This document shows positions 5,882-12,541 of a DNA stretch of 15,134 nucleotides, in pieces; position 1 is the first letter of the stretch; each line of letters begins with the position of its first letter. The DNA is from Paratractidigestivibacter sp963630635 (GTDB lineage: Bacteria; Actinomycetota; Coriobacteriia; Coriobacteriales; Atopobiaceae), in assembly GCA_963630635.1 (NCBI GenBank), contig CAVGOA010000050.1:1-15134 (forward strand), read 5' to 3'. A model generated the notes under the pieces. It was not told the DNA's origin, made no database searches, and was given only the letters and a program-made list of their open reading frames with translations. The position numbers and the translations under genes are program-made.

Positions 5882-6742
5882 ATGACCACGCCCCGCATGG
5901 GAACCCTATACCAAGAGCACGTTTTTCTCGGTGCAAACTTCGAGCCCTCGATCGATGAGTCCTACCAGCGCGTAAGCTCATACGCCGGCGAGAAGGACGC
6001 TGTGGCCGCGATGGCCAACGGCTGCGTCTTGTGCGACCTTACCGGTGCCACCTACCAGCTGGTTTCTGGCCCCGACGCTGCGGCTATGGCCCAGGCCGCC
6101 TTCTGCGGCAAGCGTCTGGCGGTTGCGGAGTGCGCCTTCGAGCCGGCACTGGGCGGCGACGGCTGCCTTATGTCGGTGCCTTTGGTCGTACGCTGCGGCG
6201 ACACCGAGCACGTCGTCGTGGACCTAAGCTCGCGCGGGGCGATCGCCCAGGCATGGCTCGGGTTTCTCGCAACCGCCGAGCAAGACGGCGTGCGCCCCTA
6301 CGGCAACACGGCCATCGAGGACGCGACCTCGATGCTGACGCCGCTCATGCTGGCGGGCGATGCGGCCTCGCACGTGCTTGGCGACTACCTGCACGGCCAG
6401 CAGCTGCCGCGACCCGGCCAGGTCGCCTCGCTTAGCCTCGACGCGATCTCGGCTGTCGTGGCCTGTGCGCCGCTGCAGCCCTCGGGCATTCAGGCCTATT
6501 TCCTGTTTATCCCGCCCGCCAAGGCGCGGACCCTCTGGCGCAGTTTCCTCTCGTTTGAGGAGGTCACGCCCGTGGGTCTTCTGGGTGCCAAGAAAGCGCT
6601 CTTCTCGGCCGTGCCCTTTGGCGACCTATGCGAGAAGAACGACAAGGTCATCGTTACCAAAGACGAGCTTACAGGCATGGGCCTTGTGCGAGGCGATGGC
6701 GGTTTTATTGGCTGCCAGGCGCTGGAGGCAACCGGCCGCTAA
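5882..6742 (+). CDS. GcvT-fold (aminomethyltransferase-like) protein, shortened and probably non-catalytic
   Basis: A 286-residue protein that follows the glycine-cleavage T-protein pattern: TLYQEHVFLGANFEP at 8-22, then YAGEKDAV, CVLCDLTGATYQLVSGPDAA (48-67, the usual DLSHMG/V-x-G-x-DA region), and FIGCQALE (275-282) matching FIGREAL. It departs from GcvT in two ways. The chain stops right after the FIG-x-x-AL motif, so the C-terminal barrel domain is missing. Where GcvT has the catalytic Asp in GGVIDDLIV, this protein reads GGDGCLMSVPLVV (91-103). It also lacks the YgfZ signature KGCYxGQE. It is probably a folate-binding or structural relative rather than a working aminomethyltransferase. 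It starts three bases after the pgsA-type stop, so the two are likely co-transcribed, and it precedes the FHA gene. Confidence 0.7.
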   Translation: MTTPRMGTLYQEHVFLGANFEPSIDESYQRVSSYAGEKDAVAAMANGCVLCDLTGATYQLVSGPDAAAMAQAAFCGKRLAVAECAFEPALGGDGCLMSVPLVVRCGDTEHVVVDLSSRGAIAQAWLGFLATAEQDGVRPYGNTAIEDATSMLTPLMLAGDAASHVLGDYLHGQQLPRPGQVASLSLDAISAVVACAPLQPSGIQAYFLFIPPAKARTLWRSFLSFEEVTPVGLLGAKKALFSAVPFGDLCEKNDKVIVTKDELTGMGLVRGDGGFIGCQALEATGR

Positions 6743-6756
6743 CCCAACTTTAAGAA

Positions 6757-6792
6757 TGCGAGCCGCCGCCCGCGGCCTCGCAGGTATATCAT
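6757..6792 (+). promoter_or_regulatory. Hairpin and candidate -10 before the FHA gene
   Basis: TGCGAG (6757-6762) pairs with CTCGCA (6777-6782), extended inward by CCGC (6763-6766) with GCGG (6772-6775) past a single bulged C. TATATCAT (6785-6792) follows at once and could be a -10, giving a leader of about 25 nucleotides to the ATG at 6824. The hairpin lacks a T tract. The spot may be both a partial stop for the upstream transcript and a new promoter for the FHA-MerR-apt genes. Confidence 0.35.
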
Positions 6793-6823
6793 CTAAGGGA
6801 TTATCACTTGAGGGGAGAACACC

Positions 6824-7237
6824 ATGGCAAACACCGACGCCACTGAAATTTTTAGGATGCCCGCGGCCGACGCCACCGTCCCTGACCTTATGGGCTCGTC
6901 AAAACCCAAGAACCCTACGCTCACGATTCTCAAGGGACCGCAGATCGGCACCACCTTTGAGCTGGACACGCCCCAGATCAGCCTAGGCCGCGACCCCAAG
7001 AACAGCGTTTTTCTCAACGACATGACCGTCTCTCGCCACCACGCGCAGATGGATCTTTCCACGCTGCCCTTGGGCTACGCGAGCATCGAGGACCTGGGTT
7101 CGCTTAACGGCACTTGGGTCGACGGCGCCATTGTGAATAAGGCCAACCTGCGCGACGGCTCCACGGTACAGATCGGCACCTTCCGCATGGTCTTTCACAC
7201 CAGCGCGGGCACCGACCGCATTAACACGGGCGCTTAA
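6824..7237 (+). CDS. GarA-like FHA domain protein
   Basis: A 137-residue protein with one forkhead-associated domain, a phosphothreonine reader. All signature positions are present: Gly55-Arg56 (LGRDPKN), Ser70-Arg71-His72-His73 (VSRHHAQM), and the Ser93-x-Asn95-Gly96-Thr97 turn (LGSLNGTWVDG). The N-terminus reads DATEIFR, with Thr7 in a setting like the ETTSVFR site of mycobacterial GarA and corynebacterial OdhI. In those proteins the kinase PknB or PknG phosphorylates this site, and the FHA domain then folds back on it. By analogy this is a phosphorylation-switched regulator; its targets in an anaerobe are unknown. The ATG follows AGGGGAG. It is nine bases from the MerR gene, matching the garA-Rv1828 pair in Mycobacterium. 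Confidence 0.88.
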   Translation: MANTDATEIFRMPAADATVPDLMGSSKPKNPTLTILKGPQIGTTFELDTPQISLGRDPKNSVFLNDMTVSRHHAQMDLSTLPLGYASIEDLGSLNGTWVDGAIVNKANLRDGSTVQIGTFRMVFHTSAGTDRINTGA

Positions 7238-7246
7238 GGCACGCGC

Positions 7247-7975
7247 ATGGCTGACGCCAGTTACCTCACAATCGGCAAGGTCGTAAAAAGGCTCCAGGCC
7301 CAGTACCCCGATCTCTCGGTTTCTAAGGTGCGCTACCTGCAGGACGAGGGTCTACTCAACCCGTCACGCACGCCGGGTGGCTACCGCCTGTACTCTCAAA
7401 AGGACGTGCGGCGGCTTGAGACCATCCTTTACCTGCAGAAAAACCGCTTCTTGCCGCTGCAGGTCATCAAAGACGAGCTCGAGAAGATCGACTCGGGCCA
7501 AAGCGTGAGCCTGGACGGGGCGCCCGCACAGGGCATCGTTCTTCCCGTTGATGACGAGGAGACCCTGGGGAAGCTGCACCCCATCGACCGCATGCCAGAG
7601 CTGGTGGGCGTGCAGGTCTCTTTTGTGAGGCAGCTTTCCGAGGCAGGCGTCATCGAGCTCAAACGCAGCCCGCACGGCCGCGACCTGGTTGACGGGCAGG
7701 ACTTTGGCCTGATACGCGTGTGCGACGAGCTGCGCCGCTTTGGGATCGGCGCCAAGAACCTTCGCCAGTACGTGATCGCTGCCAATCGCGAGTCGGCCAT
7801 GTTCGAGCAAGCCTTGACCGTCTACCAAAGAAAGCCCTCCCTCAACGGTGAGGAAGAGGTCGAGCAAGACGACACCCAGTACAACCAAGCGCTTTCTCGC
7901 ATGTTGGGCCTTACCAACAGCGTTCGCGACGAGCTTATCGCCCGCAGGCTTCGTCACTCGAAGTCCGAAAGCTAG
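7247..7975 (+). CDS. MerR family transcriptional regulator, FtsR/Rv1828-like
   Basis: A 242-residue regulator with an N-terminal MerR winged helix: LTIGKVVKRL (7-16), SVSKVRYLQDEGLLNP (24-39) and wing PGGYRLYS (43-50), then a helix pair to about residue 82. The pattern of this half, including FLPLQVIKDEL, closely resembles mycobacterial Rv1828 and FtsR of Corynebacterium glutamicum, which activates ftsZ. The C-terminal half (about 105-190) is not a metal- or drug-binding MerR domain; it has no conserved cysteines and contains a second helical region, as in Rv1828. It lies directly downstream of a GarA-like FHA gene, as its relatives do, which supports orthology. A role in cell division control is inferred from that family. 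Only AAGG at 7236-7239, overlapping the FHA stop codon, serves as an RBS. Confidence 0.85.
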   Translation: MADASYLTIGKVVKRLQAQYPDLSVSKVRYLQDEGLLNPSRTPGGYRLYSQKDVRRLETILYLQKNRFLPLQVIKDELEKIDSGQSVSLDGAPAQGIVLPVDDEETLGKLHPIDRMPELVGVQVSFVRQLSEAGVIELKRSPHGRDLVDGQDFGLIRVCDELRRFGIGAKNLRQYVIAANRESAMFEQALTVYQRKPSLNGEEEVEQDDTQYNQALSRMLGLTNSVRDELIARRLRHSKSES

Positions 7976-8000
7976 GCATTTCAAACAAGGAGAAGAAGCT

Positions 8001-8537
8001 ATGGCCAAGTTCGACTATGAGTCCCTTATCGTGAGCATCCCCGACTATCCCGAGCCGGGCGTCATCTTCAAGGACATCACGCCGCTGTTCGCCAACGCCG
8101 AGGCTCTTACTGCCTTGACCGATGAGATTGCCGAGCAGTTCGCCCACAAGGGCATCACCAAGGTTGTGGGTTCCGAGGCCCGCGGTTTTCTTGTGGGCGC
8201 TCCCGTGGCCTACAAGCTGGGCGTCGGCTTTATCCCGGCCCGCAAGCCCGGCAAGCTTCCCCGCGATGTCTACAGCCAGTCCTACTCCCTGGAGTACGGT
8301 ACCGACGAGCTGCAGATTCACAAGGACGCCCTTGAGCCCGGCGACGTTGTGCTTGTCGTCGACGATCTTGTGGCCACCGCCGGCACCGCCGTTGCCACCG
8401 GCAAGCTGGTCGAGCAGACGGGTGCCAAGGTTGGAGGTTTTGCCTTTATCCTTGAGCTTGCCTTCCTGAACCCCCGCGCAGAAATTGCCAAGGATTATGA
8501 AGACACCGAGGTATTTAGCCTGGTAAAAGTGAACTAA
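8001..8537 (+). CDS. apt: Adenine phosphoribosyltransferase
   Basis: A 178-residue purine salvage enzyme that joins adenine and PRPP to give AMP. It begins with the family pattern IPDYPEPGVIFKDITPLF (13-30). GSEARGFLVGAPVAYKLG (57-74) and PARKPGKLP (79-87) match the base- and PRPP-binding regions. The PRPP motif reads VVLVVDDLVATAGTA (116-130), where most APRTs have DDLLATGGT: Ala127 replaces the first of two glycines that hold the 5'-phosphate loop. The acidic pair Asp121-Asp122 is intact. The ATG follows AAGGAG (7987-7992). It is 25 bases after the MerR gene and probably belongs to the same transcript. The length is normal for the family. Confidence 0.95.
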   Translation: MAKFDYESLIVSIPDYPEPGVIFKDITPLFANAEALTALTDEIAEQFAHKGITKVVGSEARGFLVGAPVAYKLGVGFIPARKPGKLPRDVYSQSYSLEYGTDELQIHKDALEPGDVVLVVDDLVATAGTAVATGKLVEQTGAKVGGFAFILELAFLNPRAEIAKDYEDTEVFSLVKVN

Positions 8538-8572
8538 CCGTTGAGGTTTATGGCGCTTAGCGCAACCCCCTT

Positions 8573-8606
8573 TAATCCACCTTTCCAAATTTGGTAAGGT
8601 GGATTA
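8573..8606. promoter_or_regulatory. 34-bp near-perfect palindrome between apt and the NlpC/P60 gene
   Basis: Arms TAATCCACCTT (8573-8583) and AAGGTGGATTA (8596-8606) are exact inverted repeats. The middle, CCAAATTTGG (8585-8594), is itself a perfect palindrome, so only the pair 8584/8595 is mismatched. As RNA it would fold into a long stem with an AATT loop and could end the apt transcript, but no T tract follows. As DNA it has the symmetry of a large operator. It ends 54 bases before the hydrolase ATG. Confidence 0.6.
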
Positions 8607-8660
8607 ACTGTATGCGCCGGTCTTCTCGCTAACTAAAGGCACGGCGCTTAAGGAGGATCA

Positions 8661-9896
8661 ATGCACACTAGTCGCACTAAATCTGTTATCTGCGCGGGAC
8701 TGAGCCTTGCCTTAGCCGGGTCCTTGACGTTCTTTGGCCCCACCACCTCGGCCTATGCCGACCCTCAGTCCGACCTTGCGGCTGCAGCTCAGCAACTCGA
8801 GAGCCTTGGCGCGAGCCTGTCTTCCCTCGAGTCGAGCCTTGAAGAGGCGACCGAGCAGATCGAGCAGACCGACGCCGACATCGACAGCAAGCAGCTTGAG
8901 ATCGACGCCGCAAACCAGCAGCTTGAAGAGAAGAAGGCCCAGCTTTCCTCTGACATGCGCTCTTCCTACAAGCAGGGCGCCGCGACGATCCTGGACTTCA
9001 TCTTTGGCTCCACCAGCCCCGAGGATTTCGTAAGCCGCATTTATTACCTGGACAAATACTCCGAGCAAAAGGCAAAGACCATCAACGAGGTCAAGACCCT
9101 CGAGGCCCAGCTTGAGACCGATAAGGCCGAGCTCGAGAACAAGCAGGCTACCCAGCAGGAGCAGGTGAACAACCTAACCAGCCAGGTGAGTGAATACCAG
9201 ACCAAGGTCGCCGAAGCCACGGACACCTACAACGCCCTGGACGAGGAGGTCAAGGCGCAGCTTGCCGCACAGGAAAGCGCAAACGTGCAGGCCGCAATCG
9301 CCAACGTCGAGGACAACCAGAACCGCAACAACGCAGCAAGCGAAACCCAGGCTACCGACAACGCTAACACCAACACCGGCAACGACAACGGTGGGTCTAG
9401 CAGCACTGATACGGGCAACACCGATAACGGCGGCTCCACCGATAACGGCGGGAACTCCGGCAGCAATGATAACGGCGGGTCCACCAACACCGACTCTGGT
9501 AACAACGGCGGCAACAGCGGATCTACCGATTCCGGTAACAGCGACTCTGTAGCAAGCAGCGTGGCCATCGCGTTGGCGCAGGTCGGCAAGCCCTACGTGT
9601 ACGGCGGCGCCGGCCCCGACTCTTTCGACTGCTCTGGCCTTGTCTGCTACGCCTTTGGCTGGAAGTACGGCCACAGCGCAACGCGCATGTGCCGCGGCGT
9701 CGTGGACGCCGGCAACGCCAAGTACAGCATTGACGAGCTTTCCTACGGCGACCTGGTCTTTATGAACGGCGACTACAACGATTGTGGCCACGTTGGCATC
9801 TACATCGGCAACGGCAAGATGGTCCACGCCGCCAACCCCAGGTACGGCATTTGCGTTGCCAACATCTTCAACTTCTATTGCGGAGGCCCCTACTAA
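8661..9896 (+). CDS. Secreted NlpC/P60 peptidoglycan endopeptidase with N-terminal coiled coil
   Basis: A 411-residue exported cell-wall hydrolase. A signal peptide covers 1-33, with a likely cut after SAYA. Residues 35-210 are heptad-rich coiled coil of the PcsB/RipA type, followed by a low-complexity Asn/Gly/Ser/Thr/Asp linker (about 215-297). The C-terminal NlpC/P60 domain (299-411) has catalytic Cys324 (SFDCSGLV), His377 (CGHVGIYIG) and a third polar residue His389 (MVHAANP). Such enzymes cut the peptide stem between D-Glu and the diamino acid and often act in daughter-cell separation; the coiled coil usually keeps them inactive until a partner such as FtsX engages it. The ATG follows AAGGAGG. 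The leader from 8538 holds the 34-bp palindrome. Family and export are clear; the division role is inferred. Confidence 0.93.
   Translation: MHTSRTKSVICAGLSLALAGSLTFFGPTTSAYADPQSDLAAAAQQLESLGASLSSLESSLEEATEQIEQTDADIDSKQLEIDAANQQLEEKKAQLSSDMRSSYKQGAATILDFIFGSTSPEDFVSRIYYLDKYSEQKAKTINEVKTLEAQLETDKAELENKQATQQEQVNNLTSQVSEYQTKVAEATDTYNALDEEVKAQLAAQESANVQAAIANVEDNQNRNNAASETQATDNANTNTGNDNGGSSSTDTGNTDNGGSTDNGGNSGSNDNGGSTNTDSGNNGGNSGSTDSGNSDSVASSVAIALAQVGKPYVYGGAGPDSFDCSGLVCYAFGWKYGHSATRMCRGVVDAGNAKYSIDELSYGDLVFMNGDYNDCGHVGIYIGNGKMVHAANPRYGICVANIFNFYCGGPY
9303..9551 (+). repeat. Low-complexity, repeat-rich linker coding region
   Basis: This part of the hydrolase gene encodes an Asn/Gly/Ser/Thr/Asp linker from near-repeats. 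The 11-mer GATAACGGCGG occurs at 9423-9433, 9441-9451 and 9468-9478, with related copies around it. Unit spacings of 18 and 27 bases keep the reading frame, so gain or loss of units would alter linker length without breaking the protein. Confidence 0.75.
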
Positions 9897-9902
9897 TCAG
9901 CC

Positions 9903-11504
9903 ATGCACAAACACCACGATAATATCGTCTCGAGGCACCTTTCCCGTAGATTCCAGGTCAATCTGGTAGGGGAGGGTGCCTTAGTAGGTCTGGCGGCCGG
10001 GGCCGTGATCACGCTCTACCGCCTCTCACTTTCCGGTGCCGAGAAGACCTTGCGCTGGGCCACCACATCTATTGCGGGCAAACCCGCGCTCATGTTGGGT
10101 TGGTTTGCGTTTCTCGCCGTTTTGCTTGTAGTTGTCTGCAAGCTCATGTTGTGGGAGCCTTCTACATCGGGCTCCGGCATCCCACAGGTTGATGCCGAGG
10201 TGGCGGGCAAGATGGATATGCCCTGGCATCGCGTGATGTTCGCGAAGTTCATTGAGGGCACGCTGTGCGCCCTGGGCGGCCTGTCGCTTGGCCGCGAGGG
10301 CCCCAGCGTCCAGCTTGGCGGTATGTCGGGAAAGGCCGTCTCTAAGGCTCTGGGCCGCAAGAGGGGAGAAGAACGTCTCCTGGTGACCTGCGGCGCTGCA
10401 GCTGGTATGTCAGCTGCCTTCCACGCGCCTCTGACCGGTGTTTTGTTTGCAATCGAAGAGATACATAAGGAGTTCACGGCGCCGCTGATCATCTCGGTTA
10501 TGACCTCGACGATCGTGTCCGACTTCCTGGTGAGTCAGGTTCTGGGCATCCAGCCTGTCTTGAGCCTGGTCTTTGTCGCCGACCTGCCGCGCATCGATTA
10601 CGCTTTTGTCGCTTTTCTGGGCCTTCTCTGCGGCGTTTTGGGCGCCCTACACAACCTTGGCATGTTCTTTGCCCAGACTCTTTACAGCAAGATTAATAGG
10701 GGAGTCCCGTATTTGAGGCTCGCTGTGCCATTTGCCGTGGCCGGGGTCATGGCGTTTGCTTGGCCCGAGCTCATGTGCGGCGGCGACGCGATTATCGAGA
10801 CGCTGTTGGGAGAAGAGCACGCGGCACTGGGATTTGTAGCCGCGCTGCTACTTGGCAAGTATCTTTTCACGGCCATTAGCTTTGGTTCTGGCGCACCTGG
10901 CGGAACACTGTTTCCGCTGGTAGTTATGGGCGCTTGCATTGGTGCCGTCTATGCATTGGGTGTCGGCGAGTTCTTTGACGTGCCCACATCGTTTTATCCC
11001 AACTTCATAGCATTGGGTATCGCTGGGTTGTTTGCGGCTGTCGTGAGGGCACCCGTTACGGCCGTTGTACTGGTATTTGAGTTGACGGGCTCGCTGGACG
11101 CGCTTTTGTCCGTTTCCATCGTCGCCATTCTGGCGTATGTGGTAGCCAATCTTCTTAAGGTTGACCCGTTTTACGAGCACCTCTTGGCCAACCTGCTGCA
11201 CATCACGCCCGACGACCCCTCAATCAACGGAGAGTTGGGCGAGAAGGTCATCCACACGATTTACGTGGGCACCGGATCTGCGCTAGAGGGAATGCTCGTA
11301 CAGGATGTGCCATGGCCCGACCAAACGCGAATCGTCATGATCGAGCGAGCCGGCAAAGAAATCGTTCCATGCGGAGAAACACGTCTTATGGCCCTGGATT
11401 CTCTAGTCATGATTATGAACACCGATACCGAAGACGATGCGCAGCTCAAGCTCAACGTCATGAGCGCGTCTAAAGTCGAGACGCAACGATATTCGGGAGA
11501 GTAG
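9903..11504 (+). CDS. ClC family chloride/proton antiporter with C-terminal TrkA_C-like domain
   Basis: A 533-residue membrane protein with the ClC selectivity motifs in order: GSGIPQ (90-95), GREGPSVQ (130-137, gating Glu132), AIEEI with Glu186 at the place of the internal proton glutamate of E. coli ClC-ec1, and GAPGGTLFP (330-338). Keeping both glutamates argues for a 2 Cl-/1 H+ exchanger rather than a channel. About 17 hydrophobic helices fill 20-425. Residues 445-520 form a soluble tail resembling the TrkA_C/RCK_C ligand-binding domain, ending QDVPWPDQTRIVMIERAGK and similar. The ATG comes six bases after the hydrolase stop; the only Shine-Dalgarno-like sequence (GGAGG, 9882-9886) is 16 bases away inside that gene, so expression probably depends on translational coupling. 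A role in acid or chloride homeostasis is inferred. Confidence 0.92.
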   Translation: MHKHHDNIVSRHLSRRFQVNLVGEGALVGLAAGAVITLYRLSLSGAEKTLRWATTSIAGKPALMLGWFAFLAVLLVVVCKLMLWEPSTSGSGIPQVDAEVAGKMDMPWHRVMFAKFIEGTLCALGGLSLGREGPSVQLGGMSGKAVSKALGRKRGEERLLVTCGAAAGMSAAFHAPLTGVLFAIEEIHKEFTAPLIISVMTSTIVSDFLVSQVLGIQPVLSLVFVADLPRIDYAFVAFLGLLCGVLGALHNLGMFFAQTLYSKINRGVPYLRLAVPFAVAGVMAFAWPELMCGGDAIIETLLGEEHAALGFVAALLLGKYLFTAISFGSGAPGGTLFPLVVMGACIGAVYALGVGEFFDVPTSFYPNFIALGIAGLFAAVVRAPVTAVVLVFELTGSLDALLSVSIVAILAYVVANLLKVDPFYEHLLANLLHITPDDPSINGELGEKVIHTIYVGTGSALEGMLVQDVPWPDQTRIVMIERAGKEIVPCGETRLMALDSLVMIMNTDTEDDAQLKLNVMSASKVETQRYSGE

Positions 11505-11512
11505 GGCGATTC

Positions 11513-11546
11513 TGGCCACAAGGGCAAGCCGTTATCCCTGTGGCCA
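11513..11546. terminator. Hairpin between the convergent ClC and thioredoxin reductase genes
   Basis: TGGCCACA (11513-11520) pairs with TGTGGCCA (11539-11546), and GGG (11522-11524) with CCC (11536-11538) past one bulged A, leaving an 11-base loop. AT-rich DNA follows (11547-11590), though without a strict T run. The position between two converging stops supports a shared terminator. Confidence 0.6.
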
Positions 11547-11590
11547 ATTCAATATCTTTGCTACTTTACATAAGATATATTATCAGCGTT

Positions 11591-12541
11591 TTAAATTTCT
11601 CCGAGATATTTGATGGCCGAGGTCGCTGCGATAGCCCCGTCAGAAACGGCCGTCACGATTTGCCTGAGACTTTTACGGCGACAATCGCCTGCAACAAACA
11701 AACCTGGAGTCCTTGTACGCATGTCCTCGTCTGTAATGATGTAGCCAATAGAGTCTGTATCCACCAGGTAATTTATCGGCGCGGTATTTGGCGTACGTCC
11801 AACGCTGACAAAGACGCCCATCGGCTCTCCCTGAGATTTGAACTGGACGTTGTGGCCGTTGTCTAAATTGATCAACTCAACGCTGTCGACAATATTTTCA
11901 CCGCTGACACCGGTGACGCTTTTAAGCACGTGCCGGCGCATAATCTCGATCTTAGGATTGGATTCAAGGGCGTTGACAAGGCTCTTTGAAGCTCTGAGCT
12001 GGTCTTTTCTCACAACAAGCTGTACTTGCATCGCTATTTTGGAAAGGTACAGAGCTTCTTCTGCAGAACTGTTCCCTCCCCCAATTACGAACACTAGTTT
12101 GTTTTTGAAGAACATCCCATCGCAGGTTGCACAGTAAGAAACACCTTTGCCGAGAAATTCCTTCTCGCCATCGAATCCAGCGTGCTTGGGTGATGCTCCG
12201 GCAGCATAAATTACGGTTCTCGCAAGTAGCGAGTCAGCTCCACAGGCAACCTTAAACAGTCCGTCTTGAGACTTAGACATTGCCGTGACCTGGGCTGATT
12301 TAAATGCAGCGCCTAAATCCTCTGCCTGATTGCGCATATTGTCGGCAAGCTCATAGCCGGCGACTTTATAAGCGCCAGGATAGTTATCGATTTGGTTGGT
12401 GAGCATCATTTGTCCACCATGGGCCTCTTGCTCAAGTACCAAGGTCGACGACAGATTTCTTCTGGCATATATAGCAGAAGCGAGCCCAGCCGGGCCCGCC
12501 CCTACAATAACCACGTCCCAAATTGTCTTACTGGATGCCAC
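11591..12541 (-). CDS. trxB: Thioredoxin reductase (NADPH, FAD)
   Basis: With the start chosen here, a 316-residue flavoprotein that passes electrons from NADPH to thioredoxin, hence to ribonucleotide reductase and other targets. It has the FAD motif GAGPAG (14-19), redox motif Cys137-Ala-Thr-Cys140, the NADPH motif GGGNSSAEEA (154-163), Arg178/Lys179 and Arg183 for the 2'-phosphate, and the FAD-binding AGDCRRKSLRQIVTA near 284-298. I place the start at a GTG (12539-12541) because it follows GAAGGTGG at a good distance and yields the normal short N-terminus before WDVVIVGAG; it overlaps the dut end by 14 bases. GTG or TTG codons up to 12589 are alternatives. The gene looks lower in GC than its neighbours (25 of 60 bases at 12001-12060). 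It is the last gene of the minus-strand cluster. Confidence 0.92.
   Translation of the reverse strand: MASSKTIWDVVIVGAGPAGLASAIYARRNLSSTLVLEQEAHGGQMMLTNQIDNYPGAYKVAGYELADNMRNQAEDLGAAFKSAQVTAMSKSQDGLFKVACGADSLLARTVIYAAGASPKHAGFDGEKEFLGKGVSYCATCDGMFFKNKLVFVIGGGNSSAEEALYLSKIAMQVQLVVRKDQLRASKSLVNALESNPKIEIMRRHVLKSVTGVSGENIVDSVELINLDNGHNVQFKSQGEPMGVFVSVGRTPNTAPINYLVDTDSIGYIITDEDMRTRTPGLFVAGDCRRKSLRQIVTAVSDGAIAATSAIKYLGEI

Noticed and set aside
6723..6823. Frameshifted remainder of the GcvT C-terminal domain
   Set aside because: The 81 bases after the stop hold a GC-rich hairpin and a promoter-like element, with no coding continuation in any frame; the barrel is absent rather than frameshifted.
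8538..8660. Possible ydaO (cyclic di-AMP) riboswitch before the NlpC/P60 gene
   Set aside because: Actinobacterial cell-wall hydrolases often carry one, but the stretch is too short and lacks the conserved core; only the palindrome is evident.
9303..9551. Repeats resembling a CRISPR array
   Set aside because: The repeats are short, irregular, in frame and encode a low-complexity linker within an intact gene.
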